DNA of 37,280 nucleotides from CAYIHX01 sp964363305 (lineage in GTDB: Bacteria > Bdellovibrionota > UBA1018): the NCBI GenBank assembly GCA_964363305.1, contig CAYIHX010000037.1:1-37280 (forward strand). The letters are read 5' to 3'. The stretch's first letter is position 1, and the number at the start of each line of letters is the position of its first letter. This document shows, one piece after another, positions 1 through 8,245 of the stretch. A program made the position numbers and the translations under genes. The notes under the pieces were generated by a model. The model was given only the letters and a program-made list of their open reading frames with translations, did not search any database and was not told the origin of the DNA.

Positions 1-561
1 CCAAAAATCGACGCCCATTTCGAAGCGAGAATCGCGCGGGTGAGCACCGAGATCAACGAGGTTCAGGTGGGCCTGGCTCGGAGAAAGTGGCTACCGAACC
101 TGACTCTCCAGGGCAACGCCGGCTGGAGCCCTGGGTCATTTCAACCGAACCCCGGCTTCAGCTGGGACGTCGGAGTACAGCTCACCTACAACCTCTGGGA
201 CTGGGGCATACTTCGAAGGGAGTGGAAACAGGCCGAACTCAAGCGTGACCAGGGCAACGACGGGCTTCGACAATCCGTTCAGCAGGCGGGCAGCGACATT
301 CAGAAGCTCATGCTCGATTTCGCCCGCATCCGGAAAAACTTCGACCTGAGCCTCGAGCTGCTCGAACTGGAGGAGGAGAGCTATGAATCGCTCAACTCCG
401 AGTATCGTCTCGGCCGCGCCGCTTACCTCGACCTCATTACCGCCCTCGACAGCCTTTTCAACGCCCGCACCACCTATGCGAACTCCTATTTTTCAGTCCT
501 CGAATCGCTGGCGAAATATCACTACCATCAGGGAGATCTCTATGAAGCTCTCACGAAATAA
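1..561 (+). CDS. TolC-family outer-membrane efflux protein, C-terminal part (5' end outside window)
   Basis: The reading frame is open from base 1, so the start lies upstream of the window. About 186 residues are visible. They show the pattern of the second half of an outer-membrane efflux protein: a beta-strand-like stretch (NLTLQGNAGWSPG, then GVQLTYNLWDWG) followed by a long charged alpha-helical region and a motif of the type EYRLGRAAYLDLITALDSL, which is the usual C-terminal helix of TolC repeats. TolC forms a trimeric channel through the outer membrane and works with an adaptor and an inner-membrane pump. The next gene starts inside this one (20-base overlap) and encodes an adaptor, followed by a MacB-like pump, so the three form one export operon. 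The substrate cannot be told from sequence. Confidence 0.85.
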   Translation, partial: PKIDAHFEARIARVSTEINEVQVGLARRKWLPNLTLQGNAGWSPGSFQPNPGFSWDVGVQLTYNLWDWGILRREWKQAELKRDQGNDGLRQSVQQAGSDIQKLMLDFARIRKNFDLSLELLELEEESYESLNSEYRLGRAAYLDLITALDSLFNARTTYANSYFSVLESLAKYHYHQGDLYEALTK

Positions 562-1417
562 AAAACGCATGGCAAGCGCGATCCTCATCGTCCTCTTGGC
601 ACTAGGCGGCTCCTGGCTTCTCACCCGGAAAAACGCTCGCCAACGGCACACAACCGGCCTCGTCAAACGCGGAAACTTGATTCAACGAGTGACCATCGCG
701 GGGAAGGTCTTCCCCAAAAAGACGTCGAGCATCGCCCCTCCCTACAATGGCTACATCCGGAAAATCTTCGTAAAGATCGGCTCGCGGGTCAAAGAGGGCG
801 CGCCACTCGTCTCAATCACCCAGTCTCTCAATTCCAACGGCGAGGAAATCTTTCCCATCCGTGCCCCCTTCGATGGCATCGTCGTATCGGTCGACAAAAG
901 CGAGGGCGAGTACGTCGAAACGGGTAAAATGGGCAATCAGATCGTCCGCGTCGATGATCTCACCGCCCTGGGCGTGCAAGGGGATCTCTCGGAGATCGAC
1001 GTCCCCAAGGTGCGGGTAGGGCTTCCGGTTCTGATCCGGGTATCCGCGATCGGCGATCGTACCTACGATGGAGTGATTCGCGAAATCGCCATCGCATCCA
1101 AGCTTCCAGACACCAGCGGACGCAGTGGCGATCGAGTCGATTTCCCGGTCAAAATCCAGGTCACGAACCCCGACGCCCGCATGATGCCCGGTATGTCGGT
1201 CAGCGTCGACATCATCTCGGACCGCCGGGAAAATGTCCTGACCATCGGTCACGAATACATCGAACGAGAAGGCGATGGATACTTCTCGACGGTTCGAAAC
1301 TCCGGACGACGCAAAATCAAGCTCGGCCTGCAGACCGACGAGGCCTTCGAAGTGACCGAGGGGTTAAAAGAGGGGGATGAAGTGGAAACCATCGACTTCT
1401 TCAAGCCGCGACCATGA
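542..1417 (+). CDS. Periplasmic adaptor (membrane fusion protein) of a MacA/HlyD-like efflux system
   Basis: This 291-residue protein links the pump to the outer-membrane channel. The ATG at 542 is chosen because it gives a short basic N-terminus followed by one membrane anchor (about residues 12-31) and overlaps the preceding stop, as expected for translational coupling. After the anchor come a barrel-sandwich (lipoyl-like) domain with the two halves VTIAGKVFPKKTSSIAPPYNG and FPIRAPFDGIVVSV, then a beta-barrel domain ending near SVDIISDRRENVLTIG and a membrane-proximal domain. Only about 30 residues join the two lipoyl halves, so the long alpha-helical hairpin of MacA appears to be missing. 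Its stop overlaps the start of the pump gene by 4 bases. Confidence 0.85.
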   Translation: MKLSRNKKRMASAILIVLLALGGSWLLTRKNARQRHTTGLVKRGNLIQRVTIAGKVFPKKTSSIAPPYNGYIRKIFVKIGSRVKEGAPLVSITQSLNSNGEEIFPIRAPFDGIVVSVDKSEGEYVETGKMGNQIVRVDDLTALGVQGDLSEIDVPKVRVGLPVLIRVSAIGDRTYDGVIREIAIASKLPDTSGRSGDRVDFPVKIQVTNPDARMMPGMSVSVDIISDRRENVLTIGHEYIEREGDGYFSTVRNSGRRKIKLGLQTDEAFEVTEGLKEGDEVETIDFFKPRP

Positions 1418-3507
1418 AGACCCACGTCCTGCTCGAGGCGAAAAACCTCACTTTCTCCTATCGTTCACCGGAGCCGGGAGCCGCGGAGACGCCCATCCTT
1501 CACGGCGTTTCGCTGGCGATCCGGCGAGGAGATTTCGTCGCGATTCAAGGCCCGTCTGGCTCGGGCAAATCAACCCTTTTTTATCTCCTGGGCTGCTTGA
1601 TGCAGCCGAAGTCGGGCCAAATCTACTTCGATGGCGTCGAGACGACGCATATGAAGTCGGATGAGCGCGCCTATCTTCGAAATGAGAAAATCGGCTTCGT
1701 CTTCCAGCAGTTCCACTTACTCTCGCGCGCCACTGTTTTGGAGAATATCCTGCTTCCCGCCCGTTACCCCTCGGAACGGGTCGACCCCGAGATTGCCCGC
1801 TACACGGAACGCGCACGCGTTCTCGCCCAGCGGTTCGGACTCGCCCCCCTCCTCGACCGTCACCCCAATCAGCTCTCCGGCGGGCAGCAACAGCGCGTGG
1901 CGATCGCCCGCGCCCTCTTGAAAGACGTCGACCTCATCCTCGCCGACGAGCCCACGGGAAACCTCGACTCGAAAAGCGCGTCCGCCATCATGGACGAACT
2001 TCGCGAGCTCAACGGCCAGGGGAAAACCATCGTCATCATCACGCACGATCTCGAAATCGCCAAGCAGTGCTCCCGCTCGATTTTCGTGCGCGACGGACGC
2101 CTCGTCGACGAACCGACCGGTCTCGAGCCGTTGCCCGGCCCGGAGGCGGAGCCTACGAATCATGGAAAACGGTCGCCCTCCAGCCCTCCGCTGGTTCGCC
2201 GCCTGAAAAGGCTGCTCGCCGCCTGGCCCGAGCTACGCCGAACCATCCTCTCTTCACTTCCTCTTGCATGGGACAACCTCTGGCGAAATCGCGTCAAGTC
2301 GTTCCTAACCATGATCGGGGTCATCGTAGGAATCAGCGCGGTGCTCTCCATGGTCACTTTCTCCCGCTATGTCGAGCGTCGCATCCTCGAGTCTTTCGCC
2401 GACCTCGGCGCCAATAAGATCACCCTCAATGCCTGGCGAAACTGGAGACGAAGCGCCTCCAAAAAGCCCGCGAGCGAATTTCGGGAATTCAGCCTCCAGA
2501 AAGACATCGAACCTCTTCTGAAAATTTTTCCAGACATCATCGACTACACGCCAGTGATCCAGGTCTGGGGTACCTCCACCGTCTCCTTCGCCGGCAGAAC
2601 GCTCACCGAAGATATCCGTCCGATCGGAACCTCCACGGCTTATCTGCGCATGTCTCGTCATGAAGTCCTCTTGGGAACAGGCCTAAGTGAATTCCAGGTC
2701 ACGCAGCGAAGCCCGGTTTGCGTGGTCGGATTCGAGATCGCCAAGCAACTTTTTCAAGGCCGGAACAACCCGCTCGGAGAGATCATCTTCCTCACCTCGA
2801 GCAATTCAGCCTCGCCCTTTACCTGTCGCATCATCGGAGTGCTCGCCCAACAAAGCACGAACAGCGATTGGCTCAAGCCGGACTTCACGATTCTCCTTCC
2901 CTATACCTACCTGCAGACCGTGCTCGACTTCTGGAACGCGCAACTCAATCGCATCGCGCTGGAAACACGCGAAGGCGCCGACGCGGAAAAACTCTCCGAC
3001 GCCGTGAAAAACTTTTTCAAGAACAAGTATGGCGACTCCGCTGAGATCTACGTCGGCTCGGACGCCCTCATGCAAGCTCAAATTCGTAAATTTCTCGGCT
3101 TGTTTTCAGTCCTCATCAGCTCAGTCGCCCTGATTACGCTCGCCGTCGGAGGGATCGGCATCAACAACATGATGCTCGTCTCGGTCAACGAGCGCCTGAA
3201 AGAGATCGGCCTCAGAAAAGCCATCGGCGCCACAAACCGAAGCATTCGGGTTCAGCTTCTGACGGAATCGACCCTGCTGTGCGGTTGCGCCGGCCTCATC
3301 GGGCTGGTGATCGGGTTTACCGCCTATGAAGCCATCATCTACTTTGCCGCGCAATTCGTGTCTAAACTCAAGTTTGAGTGGATCGTGGAACCCTGGGCTT
3401 TTGCCATCTCGCTGATCTCTATAGTGGCGGTCGGGGTATTGAGCGGGCTGACTCCGGCTCTCCGAGCCGAAAAGCTTGAAGTCATCGAAGCGCTTCGGAG
3501 CGAATAG
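1414..3507 (+). CDS. MacB-like ABC transporter, fused ATPase and permease
   Basis: This 697-residue protein has the MacB order: ATP-binding domain first, permease second. The ATPase part carries Walker A GPSGSGKST (residues 46-54), the signature LSGGQQQR (154-161), Walker B LILADE (174-179), the D-loop region PTGNLD and an ITHD switch histidine. After a linker, a first membrane helix follows near residues 294-317 (FLTMIGVIVGISAVLSM), then a large periplasmic MacB_PCD domain, then three C-terminal helices of FtsX type, with the motif LKEIGLRKAIGAT between the first two. MacB proteins are mechanotransmission pumps that export lipoproteins, peptides or macrolides through TolC. E. coli MacB has 648 residues, so this one is slightly long. 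The start ATG overlaps the adaptor stop (ATGA). Confidence 0.93.
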   Translation: MKTHVLLEAKNLTFSYRSPEPGAAETPILHGVSLAIRRGDFVAIQGPSGSGKSTLFYLLGCLMQPKSGQIYFDGVETTHMKSDERAYLRNEKIGFVFQQFHLLSRATVLENILLPARYPSERVDPEIARYTERARVLAQRFGLAPLLDRHPNQLSGGQQQRVAIARALLKDVDLILADEPTGNLDSKSASAIMDELRELNGQGKTIVIITHDLEIAKQCSRSIFVRDGRLVDEPTGLEPLPGPEAEPTNHGKRSPSSPPLVRRLKRLLAAWPELRRTILSSLPLAWDNLWRNRVKSFLTMIGVIVGISAVLSMVTFSRYVERRILESFADLGANKITLNAWRNWRRSASKKPASEFREFSLQKDIEPLLKIFPDIIDYTPVIQVWGTSTVSFAGRTLTEDIRPIGTSTAYLRMSRHEVLLGTGLSEFQVTQRSPVCVVGFEIAKQLFQGRNNPLGEIIFLTSSNSASPFTCRIIGVLAQQSTNSDWLKPDFTILLPYTYLQTVLDFWNAQLNRIALETREGADAEKLSDAVKNFFKNKYGDSAEIYVGSDALMQAQIRKFLGLFSVLISSVALITLAVGGIGINNMMLVSVNERLKEIGLRKAIGATNRSIRVQLLTESTLLCGCAGLIGLVIGFTAYEAIIYFAAQFVSKLKFEWIVEPWAFAISLISIVAVGVLSGLTPALRAEKLEVIEALRSE

Positions 3508-3517
3508 AACTTAGGGA

Positions 3518-3546
3518 TTGTTCAAACCCCGCTCCACGCCTATAAT
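3518..3546 (+). promoter_or_regulatory. Sigma-70-type promoter of the response-regulator gene
   Basis: TTGTTC (3518-3523) and a perfect TATAAT (3541-3546) are separated by 17 bases, the best promoter match seen in the window. The predicted transcription start is near 3553, only 3 bases before the first possible ATG (3556) and 18 bases before the better-supported ATG (3571). It lies just after the MacB-like gene, so the regulator has its own transcript. Confidence 0.75.
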
Positions 3547-3570
3547 GCGGGGAACATGGAGCAAGCCAAA

Positions 3571-3933
3571 ATGAGCATCCTCGTTGTCGACGACGAACCC
3601 GATCTCGTCGATATCACCGCCGAACTCCTGGAAATGCAGGGCTTTGATGCGGTGCGCGCGTATTCCGGCCGGGAAGCTCTTCGCCTTTTTCTGCAGACAC
3701 CGACCGACCTGATCCTTTCCGACATCCGCATGCCCAATGGCGATGGCGTTTGGCTCGTCTCGGAGATTCGAAAACTCGCCAAGCAGCCCCTCGGTTTCGC
3801 ATTCATGTCGGCCTATTCGGACCATTCACGAGATGATCTGCTTCGATTCGGTGCCGACGAGCTCTTCCAAAAACCAGTCAATGCCAGTGCTTTGGTTGCG
3901 TTTCTCAGGTCTCGCACCAGCCCCAAGCCCTGA
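3571..3933 (+). CDS. Receiver-only (CheY-like) response regulator
   Basis: A single phosphoacceptor receiver domain of 120 residues with no output domain. The start ATG at 3571 gives the typical opening MSILVVDDEPD and has GGAG nine bases upstream; an upstream in-frame ATG at 3556 would add five residues. Counting from 3556, the acidic pair is D12/D13, the phosphorylated aspartate is D56 (LILSDIRMPNGDG), the switch Ser is S85 and the conserved lysine is K106 (FQKPVN). Such proteins receive phosphate from a histidine kinase and act by protein contact. No kinase gene is in the window, so the partner is unknown. It follows the efflux operon but has its own promoter. Confidence 0.9.
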   Translation: MSILVVDDEPDLVDITAELLEMQGFDAVRAYSGREALRLFLQTPTDLILSDIRMPNGDGVWLVSEIRKLAKQPLGFAFMSAYSDHSRDDLLRFGADELFQKPVNASALVAFLRSRTSPKP

Positions 3934-3938
3934 AAAAC

Positions 3939-5189
3939 TCAATCCACTCGATCGAGACCAAATCCCGAATGAAGGGCCTCCACGGCCCTCTTCACCAACG
4001 CGTTTTCGATTAAGCAGGACACCTTGATTTCTGAAGTCGTGATGAGCTTGATATTGATCTCGTTCTTGCCGAGCAACTGGAACATCTTGGACGCGACCCC
4101 CGGATGATTCTGCATGCCAACACCCACGATGCTCACCTTGGCAAGATTCGCTTCCTCAATGATTTTCATTTCAGCCCAATCGCCGCCCCGAAGATCGTTC
4201 AATACCTGCATCGCACTGAGCTGATCAACCTTCCCGACCGTAAAACTCAAGGTCAGATGCCCGGAAGAGGCCACATCCTGCACGATGATGTCGACTACGA
4301 TCGCCGCGTCTGACAAAGCTCCGAATATCCTAGCCGCCACGCCCGGCCCTTCGGGCAAATTCTGCAACGTGAACTTCACCTGATTCGAATCAGCCGCCAC
4401 TCCGGAAACCACGACGCTCTCCAAAAATTCCTGTGACACCACACGAGTCCCTTCTACCGAGTCAAAACTAGATCGCACATGAAGCGGCAACTTGTACTTG
4501 GCCGCGATTTCCACCGACCGGATCTGTAAAACCTTGGCCCCGAGCGACGCAAGTTCCATCATCTCTTCGTAGCTGATCTTGTCAATTTTTCGGGCCTTCG
4601 AACAGAGGCGCGGATCCGTCGTATAGACGCCGTCAACGTCCGTGTAGATCTCGCAATCATCCGCACCCAGCGCGGCCGCGATCGCCACCGCGCTCGTATC
4701 CGAGCCACCCCGCCCCAGGGTCGTGATATTTCCGTCGGCATCGACGCCCTGAAAACCCGCGATCACCGGGATCACATTTCGGCCGACCTCTCGCAGAACC
4801 AAGTCCGTCTTGATTTCCCGAATCCGGGCTTTCGAATAGACGTTATCGGTGATGACACCGATTTGGTGACCCAAAAAACCCTTGGCGCGCATGCCGGAGC
4901 GGTCCATCAACCCCCGACGCTCCGCCTCAGTGTTGATGGCCAGCGCGACCAACCCGACCGCGATTTGCTCTCCCGAGGCGACGATCAGATCGTATTCACG
5001 CGAAAACGGGATCGGGTTGATCTGATTCGCCAAGTCCACCAGGCGATTGGTTTCTCCAGACATCGCGGAGACGACCAAAACGATGCGGTCCCCCCGGGCC
5101 TGAGAATCCAGGGCCAGACGAGCCACATGCTGAATCCGTTCGACCGTACCGACCGAGGTTCCGCCGAATTTCTGAACAATAAGCGCCAC
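3939..5189 (-). CDS. lysC: Aspartate kinase (aspartokinase)
   Basis: Catalyses ATP-dependent phosphorylation of aspartate, the first step to lysine, threonine, methionine and diaminopimelate. The N-terminal kinase domain shows KFGGTSVG, the SGEQIAVGL segment, GRGGSDTSAVA and TDVDGVYTTDPR; two ACT domains follow (SNQVKFTLQNLPEGPGVAA and LAKVSIVGVGMQNHPGVA), which normally bind lysine or threonine for feedback inhibition. I choose the GTG at 5189 because it yields the canonical opening MALIVQKFGGTSVG (416 residues) and because the promoter at 5197-5225 predicts transcription to begin at about 5190. Longer starts exist (ATG at 5201, TTG at 5207) but would lie upstream of that transcription start. 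It is convergent with the response regulator and divergent from fabI. Confidence 0.95.
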   Translation of the reverse strand: MALIVQKFGGTSVGTVERIQHVARLALDSQARGDRIVLVVSAMSGETNRLVDLANQINPIPFSREYDLIVASGEQIAVGLVALAINTEAERRGLMDRSGMRAKGFLGHQIGVITDNVYSKARIREIKTDLVLREVGRNVIPVIAGFQGVDADGNITTLGRGGSDTSAVAIAAALGADDCEIYTDVDGVYTTDPRLCSKARKIDKISYEEMMELASLGAKVLQIRSVEIAAKYKLPLHVRSSFDSVEGTRVVSQEFLESVVVSGVAADSNQVKFTLQNLPEGPGVAARIFGALSDAAIVVDIIVQDVASSGHLTLSFTVGKVDQLSAMQVLNDLRGGDWAEMKIIEEANLAKVSIVGVGMQNHPGVASKMFQLLGKNEINIKLITTSEIKVSCLIENALVKRAVEALHSGFGLDRVD

Positions 5190-5196
5190 GGCTTTG

Positions 5197-5225
5197 AACA
5201 TATTCAACTATGTGCATCGCGTCAA
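5197..5225 (-). promoter_or_regulatory. Promoter of lysC, start site at the GTG start codon
   Basis: On the minus strand TTGACG (5225-5220) and TATGTT (5202-5197) are separated by 17 bases. Seven bases after the -10 box lies 5190, one base before the GTG start codon at 5189. No ribosome-binding site is visible before that codon, which suggests a leaderless message. Confidence 0.6.
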
Positions 5226-5264
5226 CCTTGAACCCCGGCGTGCGCCCAGTTAAATCCAAGGGAT

Positions 5265-6032
5265 ATGCATTCTTCTCTCCAAGGCAAGAAAGCCCTCATC
5301 ATCGGTGTCGCCAACGAACGCAGCCTCGCCTGGGGGATTGCCGAACAGCTCCACCTGGGTGGCGCAAATCTAGCGTTCACCTACCAAGGCGAAACCCTCG
5401 AACGCCGAGTGCGCCCACTCGCCGCGAGCGTGAAGAGCACTTTCGTCGAGCCCCTCAACGTGCAAGACGACGCGCAGATCGACGCGGTTTTTGCGAAACT
5501 GCGGGACCATTGGGGAACCTTCGACATCCTGGTCCATTCAGTCGCTTTTGCGGAAAGGCAGGACCTCGAAGGTCGTTTCGTTGAAACTTCGCGCGCTGGC
5601 TTTCTCAAGTCCATGGATATCAGCGCCTACTCTCTCGTTGCTCTCACGCAACGGGCCGAGCCGATGATGCCCGAGGGGGGAGCCGTACTCACTCTCACGT
5701 ACTACGGCGCCGAGAAAGTGATCCCCAACTACAATGTGATGGGAGTCGCCAAGGCCGCGCTGGAGGCCTCCGTGCGATACCTAGCCAACGACCTCGGCTC
5801 GAAGAAAATCCGAGTCAATGCGATCTCAGCGGGACCCATCAAAACCTTGGCCGCTTCGGGCGTTCGAGACCTCCGCACCATGCTGGCCAAGGCGGCGGAG
5901 AAAGCTCCGATGCGAGAGAATATCGATCAGGAGGATGTCGGCACCCTCGGTGCCTTTCTTTGTTCGCCCCTCGCCAAGCACATCACGGGCACGACTATGT
6001 TCGTCGATAGCGGCGCTCATATCCTCGCTTGA
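5265..6032 (+). CDS. fabI: Enoyl-[acyl-carrier-protein] reductase (NADH)
   Basis: Carries out the last, reducing step of each fatty-acid elongation cycle. The 255-residue protein is a short-chain dehydrogenase of the FabI type: nucleotide-binding segment GVANERSLAWGIA (residues 14-26), the SVAFA motif (92-96), and catalytic Y146, Y156 and K163, the same numbering as in E. coli FabI. The C-terminal SAGPIKTLAASG loop is the substrate-binding lid. The ATG at 5265 is preceded by AAGGG at close spacing. A weak upstream promoter (TTGAAC at 5228-5233, 16 bases, TTAAAT) may give a very short leader. Triclosan-type inhibitors target this family. The gene is divergent from lysC, and its 3' end overlaps a convergent gene by 38 bases. 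Confidence 0.96.
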   Translation: MHSSLQGKKALIIGVANERSLAWGIAEQLHLGGANLAFTYQGETLERRVRPLAASVKSTFVEPLNVQDDAQIDAVFAKLRDHWGTFDILVHSVAFAERQDLEGRFVETSRAGFLKSMDISAYSLVALTQRAEPMMPEGGAVLTLTYYGAEKVIPNYNVMGVAKAALEASVRYLANDLGSKKIRVNAISAGPIKTLAASGVRDLRTMLAKAAEKAPMRENIDQEDVGTLGAFLCSPLAKHITGTTMFVDSGAHILA

Positions 6033-6546
6033 CCGCCCAAAAAAGCGGCATCATGAGCAGGCCCAAAAGAATAAAACCCATCCCAGAGACGCCATTCCGC
6101 ATTTCGTCTTGAATCTTGCCGATGGCGTAACCGTAGACGACCAGGGTCTTGCGACGCTGCGGCTCATCCGGAAAAACAGTCAGCTCAGTGACTTTACCGG
6201 CGTGTGCCTTCAACTTGAGCGGAGTACCGGGCGCCAGCTGAAAAAAGAGATTTCCAGGATGACCGTTGTCGGGAACCAGGTGGCTCTGCGACACGCAGAA
6301 CCAGCCGATATGATTGTTCTTCAGGCGGAAGCAGGTGTCCCCGAGAACGCCGAACCCCCAGGCCCATCGACTCGCCACCTCGTCGGCGGCGACGAGTCCG
6401 GGCGCCTTCCGCAGCTCTCCTCCATACTGATTCAAAGCAAGGCCATAGGCGAGAAACGCCAATGAGAGCCAGCCAGCGGTGAAATAGGTCAACCACGTTC
6501 CCCACCCCACGGAAGCCCATCTGAAAATTCGTTTTTTTCGGGTCAC
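5995..6546 (-). CDS. Hypothetical membrane protein with two predicted helices
   Basis: A 183-residue protein, not recognised with confidence. It has an N-terminal membrane helix (about residues 16-37, GTWLTYFTAGWLSLAFLAYG), a soluble central part of about 110 residues, and a C-terminal helix (MGFILLGLLMMPLFWAV) followed by a basic tail. This layout with an extracytoplasmic beta-rich middle is reminiscent of DUF3592 proteins, but the match is weak. The start used is a GTG at 6546 with GAGG directly adjacent, which is poor spacing, so the true start could be the GTG a dozen codons in. Its 3' end overlaps the end of fabI by 38 bases on the opposite strand, an unusually large convergent overlap. 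Confidence 0.55.
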   Translation of the reverse strand: MTRKKRIFRWASVGWGTWLTYFTAGWLSLAFLAYGLALNQYGGELRKAPGLVAADEVASRWAWGFGVLGDTCFRLKNNHIGWFCVSQSHLVPDNGHPGNLFFQLAPGTPLKLKAHAGKVTELTVFPDEPQRRKTLVVYGYAIGKIQDEMRNGVSGMGFILLGLLMMPLFWAVKRGYERRYRRT

Positions 6547-6625
6547 CTCGAAATTCTGCCCGACCTTCGCACGCGATTCAATGGTGTGTCGTGGCTTTCT
6601 CGTCCCACTCGGTCGCGCGCAGTTT

Positions 6626-6772
6626 CGTTTTAGGGTTGTGGGAGGGAGTTTTACCCCTGCCGATTCCGAGGCACATTTCGTCCGTCATTGCGGGCCGAAA
6701 CGGGCCATCCTGGCCCCGGCCCGACGCCTCTGGATCGGCAGGGGTAAAACTCCCTCCCACAACCCTAAAACG
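6626..6772. repeat. Large inverted repeat with 39-bp perfect arms (REP-like)
   Basis: The arms 6626-6664 and 6734-6772 are exact reverse complements over 39 bases, and the match continues inward for about 8 more bases with two mismatches. The arm contains GTGGGAGGGAGTTTTACCCC, which resembles the GTGG-headed REP elements of proteobacteria. The central part holds further small dyads, for example GGGCCA-TCC-TGGCCC. It occupies the intergenic space between a minus-strand membrane gene and the adenosine deaminase gene. Its sequence differs from the repeats around the RAYT gene, so it would be a second repeat family. The rest of 6547-6822 shows no gene. Confidence 0.85.
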
Positions 6773-6822
6773 ATGCTTCGATACACCATTGAAACTAGCG
6801 CGGACTGAGGCACACTCAGGGC

Positions 6823-7779
6823 ATGACGCCGCTCGGGCCCCTCACCGAACTTCATCGACATCTCGACGTATGCACTCGGCCGAGCACCCTGTGGGAGCTT
6901 GCGTCGAAACGCGGTTTGACTCTCGGAGCCCTCACGGCCGAGGAGTTTCGATCCAAGACTCTCATCCTCGAACCCATGACCGATCTCGGCACCGTGCTCG
7001 GTAAATTCGAAATTTTTCAGCAAGTGCTCGACCACCCGGACGTCCTCGATCGAGTGGCGTTTGAGGCCGTGGAAGACTGTTATCAGGAGGGGATCCGACA
7101 AGTAGAGCTGCGCTTTTCTCCGAGCTTTGTCGCCGAGCACTCGGGCATGCCCTACTGGGAGATCCTCGATGCGTTCGAGCGCGGGATGAAACGGGCGCTC
7201 TCACTCCACCCTGACATGAAGGCCGGCCTTCTCTGCATCGCTTCGCGCGACTACGGCGCCGATTCGGTCGCCGAAACCGTCGAATTCTTTCTCAAGTATG
7301 ACACTCAATTCATCGGCCTCGATCTCGCCGGCGACGAGACCCGCTGGCCGAACCAGAAGTTCAAAGATGCGTTCCGCCCCGCCGTTCGAAAAGGCTCCAA
7401 CATCACGATTCACTCCGGAGAATCCGTCGGTCCCGAAAGCGTCTGGTACGCGCTCGGACACCTCGGCGCGAAACGCATCGGGCACGGAATTCATGCCATC
7501 CAAGACCCCGCTCTAGTCGAGACTCTCGCACGCGATCAGATCTGCCTCGAAGTCTGCCCGACGAGCAACTGGCTCACCCGGAGTGTTCCCTCGCTAGAGG
7601 AGCATCCCCTCAGAGACCTGCTGCGCGCAGGGGTTCCGGTCTGCATCAATACGGACGACCCCGGAATCTTCGCGCTCACGCTCCCGGGCGAGATCGCGAT
7701 CGCCCAAACTCTCATCGGCCTCTCCGAAAGCGAGATTAGTCAATGTGCTGAATTTGCTGAGAAATTTACATTTCTCTAA
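6823..7779 (+). CDS. Adenosine deaminase family protein
   Basis: Likely deaminates adenosine or a related adenine compound to the inosine form, for purine salvage. The 318-residue protein is a TIM-barrel amidohydrolase with all family motifs: N-terminal metal site LHRHLD, the LRFSP strand, catalytic TIHSGE (the Glu is the proton donor), GAKRIGHG with a metal-neighbouring histidine, CPTSN, and NTDDPG with the metal-binding aspartate. The C-terminus stops just after the final helix (EKFTFL) and is a little shorter than the usual 330-340 residues. Relatives act on adenosine, N6-modified AMP or aminodeoxyfutalosine, so the exact substrate is open. The ATG at 6823 has only a weak AGGG upstream. 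Confidence 0.88.
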   Translation: MTPLGPLTELHRHLDVCTRPSTLWELASKRGLTLGALTAEEFRSKTLILEPMTDLGTVLGKFEIFQQVLDHPDVLDRVAFEAVEDCYQEGIRQVELRFSPSFVAEHSGMPYWEILDAFERGMKRALSLHPDMKAGLLCIASRDYGADSVAETVEFFLKYDTQFIGLDLAGDETRWPNQKFKDAFRPAVRKGSNITIHSGESVGPESVWYALGHLGAKRIGHGIHAIQDPALVETLARDQICLEVCPTSNWLTRSVPSLEEHPLRDLLRAGVPVCINTDDPGIFALTLPGEIAIAQTLIGLSESEISQCAEFAEKFTFL

Positions 7780-7863
7780 GCCCGAAACGCGGTGTTTCGT
7801 GAGATTTGCTCATCGCGTCAACATCGCTTGCAGAGGCCTCCAGGGCGCCATACACGAGCACCG

Positions 7864-8232
7864 ATGAAAACCCTATTATTCGCCCTATTGTTGAGTGTCA
7901 TTTCCCTCCCCGCTCCCCCCGTCCAGGCGGGACCACCTATCGTCGAACTTCTGCAACCCGGTCAATCTTCGACCTTTCTGCTCGATCGCTTCGGGACGAA
8001 CCTGATCGTTCGTTGCTCCGGCGGCGAAGCACCACCCCCGGTGAGCTATCGGTGCCAGGCGGACTGCATGATCGGCATCCGACTCCCCAGAAGACCGGTC
8101 GAAGGGTACTTCCGGGACCGCACCGAAACGGTTCAAATCCACGGACGCCTAAACCAGATGTGCAAAGAGGGGGAAGTTCCCAATTCCTCCGAACGCGAAC
8201 AGGTTCGCGCCATCAACGTGCGGTGCGAGTAA
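7864..8232 (+). CDS. Small secreted cysteine-containing protein
   Basis: A 122-residue protein that I do not recognise. It begins with a clear signal peptide (MKTLLFALLLSVISLP, cleavage likely after PVQA near residue 22). The mature part of about 100 residues has five cysteines (VRC, YRC, DC, MC and the terminal VRCE), which suggests disulfide bonds in the periplasm or outside. The ATG at 7864 is chosen because it places the signal peptide at the N-terminus; an open frame extends 24 codons further upstream but would bury it. It lies 84 bases after the deaminase gene; a weak CGAAAC/GTTTCG dyad stands between them. Confidence 0.65.
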   Translation: MKTLLFALLLSVISLPAPPVQAGPPIVELLQPGQSSTFLLDRFGTNLIVRCSGGEAPPPVSYRCQADCMIGIRLPRRPVEGYFRDRTETVQIHGRLNQMCKEGEVPNSSEREQVRAINVRCE

Positions 8233-8245
8233 AAAACGGGCAAAA

